Assembly: GCF_948472415.1 (NCBI RefSeq)
Contig: NZ_OX419519.1
Location: 4,898,001 to 4,962,000 of the forward strand
DNA: 64,000 nucleotides
Source: Kitasatospora fiedleri
GTDB lineage: Bacteria > Actinomycetota > Actinomycetes > Streptomycetales > Streptomycetaceae
Reading direction: 5' to 3'
Numbering within the stretch: the stretch's first letter is position 1; every line of letters begins with the position of its first letter. Under the pieces are notes generated by a model that worked only from the letters and a program-made list of their open reading frames with translations, did not search any database and was not told where the DNA came from. Positions 59,270 through 64,000 of this stretch are shown here, piece after piece. The position numbers and the translations under genes were made by a program.

Positions 59270-60191
59270 AGCGCCACCTCCCCGCCACCGCACTGGCCGC
59301 CGTCGCCGTCCTGGCGCTGGCGGGCTGCGGCTCCGACCCGGCGGCCCCCGCGAAGGCCGCACCGGTCGGCGTCCAGCCGAACCAGGACGCGCTGGCGGGG
59401 GTGACGAAGAACGAGGCCATCGCCGCGCTGCTGCCCCCGAGGTCCGCGCCTCGGGCACCGTCAAGCTCGGCGGCACGGTCGCCGCCCCGCCCGCGGCGTA
59501 CTACCCGGAGGGCCAGCACGAGCCCGCCGGGGTGGACGTCGACCTGGTCAACGGCGTCGCCAAGGTGCTCGGGATCACCGTGCAGCGCGAGGACGCCGCG
59601 TTCGAGAGCATCCTGCCCGCGCTCGGCAGCGGCAAGTACGACGTCGGCACCGGCAACTTCGGCGTCACCGAGGCCCGGCTGAAGACCACCGACTTCGTCA
59701 CCTACATCGACGACGGCCAGGGCTTCGCGGTGCGCTCCGACAACACCGCGCTGACCAGCGTCACCGACCTGGTCCAGCTCTGCGGCCTGACCGTCGGCAC
59801 CGGCGCGGGCACCACCTTCGAGGCCACCCTGAACGCCAAGAAGGACGTCTGCGCCCAGGCCGGCAAGAAGCCGTACGAGGTCAAGTCGTTCTCCGACAAC
59901 GGCGCCGTGATCACCGGCCTCCAGCAGGGCCGGCTGGACGTGGTGATGTCCACCATCAACGGCCTGCGCTACCAGGCCGCCCAGCCCGGCTCCAAGACCC
60001 GCTTCCTCGGCGAGTACCACCGGCTCGACGTCGGCTTCGCGTTCAAGAAGGGTTCGCCGCTCACCCCGGCCTTCCAGGCCGCCGTCAACGAGCTGATCAA
60101 GGACGGCTCCTACCAGAAGATCCTCGCCAAGTGGGGCACCACCGACTCGGCGATCACCGAGTCGAAGATCAACCCGCCCGAGCACTCCTGA
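59266..60191 (+). pseudogene. amino-acid-type ABC binding lipoprotein, frameshifted
   Basis: An N-terminal lipoprotein signal (MKRHLPATALAAVAVLALAG then Cys) and about 55 residues lie in one frame. The remainder (VDVDLVNGVAKVLGITVQRE, KYDVGTGNFGVTEARLKTTD, LCGLTVGTGAGTTFEATLNA, TESKINPPEHS) lies in another. A five-C run at 59435-59439 would restore the frame if it were six; the total of 926 nt is one short of a multiple of three. This is either a real deletion or a homopolymer error. The start overlaps the GNAT stop by 4 nt. It belongs to the same family as the 61957 protein. Confidence 0.85.
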
Positions 60192-60205
60192 CCGCGGAGC
60201 CCCCG

Positions 60206-61153
60206 ATGACCGCCGTGACTTCCGAAACCCCCCTCGCCGACCGACAACCCGTGGACGACACCGCCGAGTTGCCGATCGTTCCGCACCGCAGGCCGTGGCG
60301 GCTGGTGGCCGGTCTGGCCGCGCTGGTGCTGGCCGCCCAGTTCCTGCACGGACTGGCCGTCAACCCCGGCTGGGACTGGCCGACCTTCCGCGCCTTCGTG
60401 TTCTCCGACAGCATCCTGCGCGCGGTCGGCGTCACCCTCCAACTCACTCTCTACGGCACGGTCCTGGGCTTCGCGCTGGGCGCGGTGATCGCCGCGCTGC
60501 GGCTGTCCGGCAGCCCGATCCTGCGCACCATCGCCTGGACGTACGTGTGGGCGTTCCGCTCGATCCCGCTGATCGTGCAGCTGGTGTTCTGGTTCAACCT
60601 GGCCTACCTGTACAAGCGGATCGGCATCGGCATCCCGTTCGGCCCGAGCTTCGTCTCCTTCGGCACCATGGACCTGCTCGGCGCGCTCGGCGCGGCCGTC
60701 CTCGGCCTGGCCCTGCACCAGGCCGCGTACGCCGCCGAGATCATCCGCGGCGGCGTGCTCGCGGTGGACGCCGGACAGCTGGAGGCCGCCGCCGCGCTCG
60801 GCATCCCGAGGTTCCGGCAGGCCTGGCGGATCGTGCTGCCGCAGGCCATGCGCGGCATCCTGCCGAACGCCGCCAACGAGGTCATCTCGCTGTTCAAGGG
60901 CACCTCGATCGTCTACGTGATGGCGATCGGCGAGCTCTTCTACCAGGTGCAGGTGATCTACGGCCGCACCGGCCGGGTGGTGCCGCTGCTGCTGGTCGCC
61001 ACCGTCTGGTACGTGCTGCTGACCACCGCGCTCTCGCTCGTCCAGTACTGGGTCGAGCGCTACTTCGCCCGCGGCAGCGGACGCGCCGCGCCGCCCACCC
61101 CCTGGCAGCGGCTGCGGGCCGCCGCCACCGAGATCAAGGAGAAGCGGGCATGA
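60206..61153 (+). CDS. amino-acid-type ABC permease (organosulfur locus, copy 2)
   Basis: Encodes 315 residues: FRSIPLIVQLVFWFN, LHQAAYAAEIIRGGVLAVDA loop, AMRGILPNAANEVISLFKGT and the tail VQYWVERYFARG. It is paralogous to the 56052 permease. ATG at 60206 has GGAG upstream, 14 nt after the preceding gene, and its stop overlaps the ATPase start by 4 nt. Confidence 0.93.
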   Translation: MTAVTSETPLADRQPVDDTAELPIVPHRRPWRLVAGLAALVLAAQFLHGLAVNPGWDWPTFRAFVFSDSILRAVGVTLQLTLYGTVLGFALGAVIAALRLSGSPILRTIAWTYVWAFRSIPLIVQLVFWFNLAYLYKRIGIGIPFGPSFVSFGTMDLLGALGAAVLGLALHQAAYAAEIIRGGVLAVDAGQLEAAAALGIPRFRQAWRIVLPQAMRGILPNAANEVISLFKGTSIVYVMAIGELFYQVQVIYGRTGRVVPLLLVATVWYVLLTTALSLVQYWVERYFARGSGRAAPPTPWQRLRAAATEIKEKRA

Positions 61154-61926
61154 GCGGCGACGGCGCCACGGCCATGGTCGAAGTACGCGGCGTGCACAAG
61201 CGGTTCGGACGGCTGGAGGTGCTGCGCGGCATCGACCTCGACGTCCGCCCCGGCACCGTCACGGTGGTGCTCGGCCCGTCCGGCTCCGGCAAGTCCACCC
61301 TGCTGCGGGCGGTCAACCACCTGGAGAAGCTCGACCGGGGCCACGTCCGGGTGGACGGCGAGCTGATCGGCTACCGGCGGGTCGGCGACAAGCTGCGCGA
61401 ACTGCCCGAGCGCGAGGTGCTCAAGCAGCGCACCAAGCTCGGCTTCGTGTTCCAGAACTTCAACCTGTTCCCGCACCTGACCGTGCTGGAGAACCTGGTC
61501 GAGGCCCCGGTCGGCGCGCTCGGCGTCCCCAAGGCCGAGGCCCGGGCCCGGGCCCGCGACCTGCTGGAGCGGGTCGGCCTCGCCGACAAGGCCGACGAGT
61601 ACCCGCGCCGGCTCTCCGGCGGCCAGCAGCAGCGCGTCGCCATCGCCCGGGCGCTCGCCCTGGAGCCCAAGGTGCTGCTGTTCGACGAGCCGACCTCCGC
61701 GCTCGACCCCGAGCTGGTCGGCGAGGTCCTCGACGTGATCAAGGACCTGGCCCGCACCGGCACCACCATGATCGTGGTCACCCACGAGATCGGCTTCGCC
61801 CGCGAGGTCGCCGACACCGTGGTGTTCATGGACGGCGGCGTGGTGGTCGAGCAGGGCCCGCCCGCCCGGGTGCTGGACGACCCGCAGCACGAGCGGACCC
61901 GCGCCTTCCTCGCCAAGGTCCTCTGA
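61150..61926 (+). CDS. amino-acid-type ABC transporter ATP-binding protein (organosulfur locus)
   Basis: Encodes 258 residues of the GlnQ type: Walker A GPSGSGKST, Q-loop VFQNFNLFPHLTVLENLVEA, signature LSGGQQQR, Walker B LLFDEPTSALD and the switch VVTHE. It is the only ATPase in this locus and must drive both permeases. Coupled to the permease by a 4-nt overlap. Confidence 0.95.
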   Translation: MSGDGATAMVEVRGVHKRFGRLEVLRGIDLDVRPGTVTVVLGPSGSGKSTLLRAVNHLEKLDRGHVRVDGELIGYRRVGDKLRELPEREVLKQRTKLGFVFQNFNLFPHLTVLENLVEAPVGALGVPKAEARARARDLLERVGLADKADEYPRRLSGGQQQRVAIARALALEPKVLLFDEPTSALDPELVGEVLDVIKDLARTGTTMIVVTHEIGFAREVADTVVFMDGGVVVEQGPPARVLDDPQHERTRAFLAKVL

Positions 61927-61956
61927 ACCACCTTACGAAACAAAGGAGTTGCTCCC

Positions 61957-62946
61957 ATGTCCGTGACCCGCCGCACCTTCGTCCCGGCCGCCGCCGCCCT
62001 CGCCGCCGCCCTGCTGCTCTCCTCCTGCGGCTCCTCCGACAACGCCTCCGCGGACCTCGGCGCCAAGAAGGAGGGCACCGCGCCCAACGGGGTGAAGGTC
62101 AACCTGACGCCCGACCAGAACCGGGTCACCACGCCGAAGGTCGACGCGATCGCCGCCCTCGTCCCGGACGAGATCCGCCGAAGAGGCACCCTGGAGGTCG
62201 CGGCCAACGTCAGCACCGTCCCGCCGCTGGGCTTCTACGCCACCGACGACAAGACGGTGATCGGCACCGAACCCGACATCGCCTACCTGATCGGCGACGT
62301 GCTCGGCCTCAAGGTCGACATCAACCCGGTCTCCTGGGAGAACGTCTTCGTCGGCCTGGACAGCGGCAAGTACGACGCGGGCATCACCAACGTCACCGTC
62401 ACCGAGGCCCGCAAGGAGAAGTACGACTTCGCCACCTACCGCCTCGACATCCTCGGCTTCGAGGCCAAGAAGGGCGGCAGCTGGAAGGTCAAGGGCCCGG
62501 CCGACGTGGCCGGCCACACCATCGGCGTCGCCTCCGGCACCAACCAGGAGAAGCTGCTGCTCGACTGGAGCGCCCAGGACGTCAAGAACGGCCTCAAGCC
62601 GGTGGACGTGAAGTACTACCAGAACGCCTCCGACTACTACCTCGCCCTCGGCTCCGGCCGGATCGACGCCTGGCTCGGCCCCAACCCGGCCAGCGCCTTC
62701 CACGCCGCGCAGACCGGCGAGACCGAGGTCATCGGCACCTACTCCGGCGCCGGCGAGACCGTCCTCGGCAAGATCGCCGCCACCACCAAGAAGGACAACG
62801 GCCTGGTCAAGGCGTTCAACGAGGCCCTCAACGAGGTCATCAAGAACGGCACCTACACCGAGGTCCTCAAGCGCTGGGGCCTGGAGAACGAGGCCGTCCC
62901 GACCTCCGAGATCAACCCGCCCGGCCTGCCCAAGACCGACAGCTGA
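61957..62946 (+). CDS. amino-acid-type ABC substrate-binding lipoprotein (organosulfur locus)
   Basis: Encodes 329 residues: a signal with twin Arg (MSVTRRTFVPAAAALAAALL) and lipobox LLSSC, then a family-3 binding fold (LEVAANVSTVPPLGFYATDD, IAYLIGDVLGLKVDINPVSW, KYDAGITNVTVTEARKEKYD, TIGVASGTNQEKLLLDWS). It ends PTSEINPPGLPKTDS, echoing the end of the frameshifted paralogue. ATG at 61957 after AGGAG. Last gene of the operon. Confidence 0.92.
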   Translation: MSVTRRTFVPAAAALAAALLLSSCGSSDNASADLGAKKEGTAPNGVKVNLTPDQNRVTTPKVDAIAALVPDEIRRRGTLEVAANVSTVPPLGFYATDDKTVIGTEPDIAYLIGDVLGLKVDINPVSWENVFVGLDSGKYDAGITNVTVTEARKEKYDFATYRLDILGFEAKKGGSWKVKGPADVAGHTIGVASGTNQEKLLLDWSAQDVKNGLKPVDVKYYQNASDYYLALGSGRIDAWLGPNPASAFHAAQTGETEVIGTYSGAGETVLGKIAATTKKDNGLVKAFNEALNEVIKNGTYTEVLKRWGLENEAVPTSEINPPGLPKTDS

Positions 62947-62965
62947 CGCCTCCCCGGCACCCCCC

Positions 62966-63002
62966 GGAGCGCATCCCTCACCACCCGTGCGGGATGCGCT
63001 CC
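62966..63002. terminator. bidirectional terminator
   Basis: GGAGCGCATCCC (62966-62977) pairs perfectly with GGGATGCGCTCC (62991-63002). The 3' arm covers the last codons of the convergent radical SAM gene. Confidence 0.75.
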
Positions 63003-63838
63003 AGCACGCCGCCCGCGAACACGTCGTACAGCGGCAGCGACTCCAGGTGCACGTAGCCGATGTGGCAGTCACAGCTCCCCAACGGGCAGGCGCGCGGCCG
63101 TAGTTGGTCCCGATACGAGTCGTCGTACAGGTTGCCCAGCGGCGGCCGGACGAAGTGGCAGCGGCGCACCGTGCCGTCCCCGTCCACCGACACCACGCTC
63201 TCCCCGGTCCGGCACGGCAGCCCCGCGCTGCGGTGCGGGTGGCGGCTGTAGTCGAACAGCGGGTCCAGCTCCGCCCACCCGGCCGCCTCGGCGTCGGTGT
63301 ACGTCAGCCCGTCGGCCGCGTTCACCCACAGGTAGACGCCCGCCGGCAGCGCCGCGCGCAGCCGCCGGGCCGCCGCCAGGTGCTCCGGCTGCCCGACCAC
63401 GCCGACGCTGAACCGCACGCCCAGCGCGGTGAGTTCGGCGCACTTGGCGAGGAAGCGCTGCTCGCTCACCTGCCCCGGGTGGTACGTCACCCAGAGCGCC
63501 AGCTTCGCCCGGTCCGCCTCGGCCAGCCAGCCCGTCCGGCAGCTCGCGTTGGTCTGGATCGCCACCCGCTCCAGGTGCGGCAGCCGGCTCAGCTCCACCA
63601 TCGCCCGCCGGTACCAGCTGCGCACCAGCCCCTCGCCCCACGGCGTGAACAGCACCGACAGCCGGCCGTGCCGGTACGCCGCCGCCCAGGCCGTGAACCG
63701 CTCCAGCGCCGCCCGGTCGGCGCGCAGCAGCTCCGGGGTGTCCCGCCGCTTGGCGAACGGGCAGTACGGGCAGTCGTAGTCGCAGGAGGACAGCGGGCCC
63801 CGGTACAGGATCGTCAACTCGCTCGTACGGTCGGTCAC
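62978..63838 (-). CDS. STM4011-family radical SAM protein
   Basis: Encodes 286 residues. The radical SAM cluster motif C-x3-C-x2-C is at the N-terminus (SSCDYDCPYCPFAKRRDTPE). A Cys-rich C-terminal end (RPRACPLGSCDCHIGYVHLE) could bind a second Fe-S cluster, and RCHFVRPPLGNLYDDSYRD resembles SPASM-linked regions. This fits the STM4011 family, whose reaction is unknown. GTG at 63838 overlaps the stop of the upstream radical SAM gene by 4 nt, so the two are one operon. Confidence 0.85.
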   Translation of the reverse strand: MTDRTSELTILYRGPLSSCDYDCPYCPFAKRRDTPELLRADRAALERFTAWAAAYRHGRLSVLFTPWGEGLVRSWYRRAMVELSRLPHLERVAIQTNASCRTGWLAEADRAKLALWVTYHPGQVSEQRFLAKCAELTALGVRFSVGVVGQPEHLAAARRLRAALPAGVYLWVNAADGLTYTDAEAAGWAELDPLFDYSRHPHRSAGLPCRTGESVVSVDGDGTVRRCHFVRPPLGNLYDDSYRDQLRPRACPLGSCDCHIGYVHLESLPLYDVFAGGVLERIPHGW

Positions 63839-64000
63839 TTCGCCTCGTACTCCGCCATGTTGGCCCGCACCCCGGCGGAGAACAGCCGCGGCCCCACCGC
63901 GTCCGACCAGGCCAGGCCCTCCGGGCTCAGCAGCAGCCGCGCCGGGTCGTCCGCCGCCAGCCAGCCGCGGGCGGCGAACTCGGCCAGCTCGGCCGGGAAG
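63835..64000 (-). CDS. C-terminal end of a second radical SAM protein (STM4012-like), truncated by the window
   Basis: Only the last 54 codons are present: an ...FPAELAEFAARGWLAADDPA segment followed by LLLSPEGLAWSDAVGPRLFS and the end MAEYEAK. The pattern 'laaRGWL...lsp.GlawsD.igp.lfS' is the C-terminal wing of HemN/HemW-like radical SAM enzymes, as in the STM4012 family that accompanies STM4011. The frame is fixed by the GTGA overlap with the next gene. The rest lies beyond the window. Confidence 0.75.
   Translation of the reverse strand, partial: FPAELAEFAARGWLAADDPARLLLSPEGLAWSDAVGPRLFSAGVRANMAEYEAK

Noticed and set aside
1..64000. tRNA, rRNA, insertion sequences, prophage or integrase signatures
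   Set aside because: I looked for T-loop patterns, transposase motifs and attachment-like repeats and saw none that could be supported.

Overview
The window is high-GC (about 72% by eye) actinobacterial chromosome with dense, mostly codon-biased genes, frequent GTG starts, 4-nt start/stop overlaps and strong GC-rich terminators. Gene content and order point to the family Streptomycetaceae (Streptomyces or Kitasatospora). The landmarks are dasR-dasDCBA, a PdtaS-type kinase, wblE, a SigH-type sigma/anti-sigma pair, sodN/sodX, malic enzyme, the fused 2-oxoglutarate decarboxylase and lon, in the order I remember from the SCO523x-SCO528x region of S. coelicolor. The genus cannot be settled from sequence alone.

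Layout. 1-571: two families of tandem repeats, no gene. 572-3418: histidine phosphatase, SSS-family symporter with its small DUF3311 partner. 3596-13520: chitobiose/N-acetylglucosamine (DasR) locus: regulator dasR, glycosidase dasD, permeases dasC/dasB, binding protein dasA, a divergent second DasA-like binding protein and a SIS-domain phosphosugar enzyme. DasR-type 16-mers (dre) stand before both binding-protein genes, and further copies occur before the PdtaS-like kinase (13898) and kgd (38479). 13898-21617: signalling block (PdtaS kinase, wblE, lipid kinase, sigma/anti-sigma, GNAT, small membrane proteins, YtrA-type GntR). 21743-23260: Ni-superoxide dismutase, its maturation protease, a CGNR regulator. 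23382-27290: polar amino acid ABC importer plus an extra binding protein. 27848-32558: malic enzyme, MDR oxidoreductase, PadR/DUF4097 operon, DUF6104. 32622-40748: PASTA-less Ser/Thr kinase, kgd, two-component system. 41059-49853: rhomboid-like protein, lon with a ClgR-like box, GtrA, MarR/membrane divergon, MFS pump with tandem operators, Pit phosphate permease behind a PHO box. 50143-53996: NlpC/P60 hydrolase and YdeP-type molybdo-oxidoreductase.

54164-62946 is the most interesting block. A divergent locus carries two ABC permeases, two amino-acid-type binding proteins, one ATPase, an FMN-dependent LLM monooxygenase, a GNAT acetyltransferase and an FAD/NAD(P)-binding protein. A 26-codon leaderless leader peptide containing a Cys codon near its end precedes the monooxygenase operon. 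The composition parallels the B. subtilis Tcy/Sna/Cmo S-substituted cysteine salvage system, so I infer a cysteine-attenuated organosulfur salvage pathway. Two genes here each carry one apparent 1-nt deletion in GC-rich runs. The window ends inside a radical-SAM gene pair of the uncharacterised STM4011/STM4012 type.

Limits: all family calls are from motif recognition without database searches. Regulatory sites are pattern matches to consensus sequences recalled from the literature.
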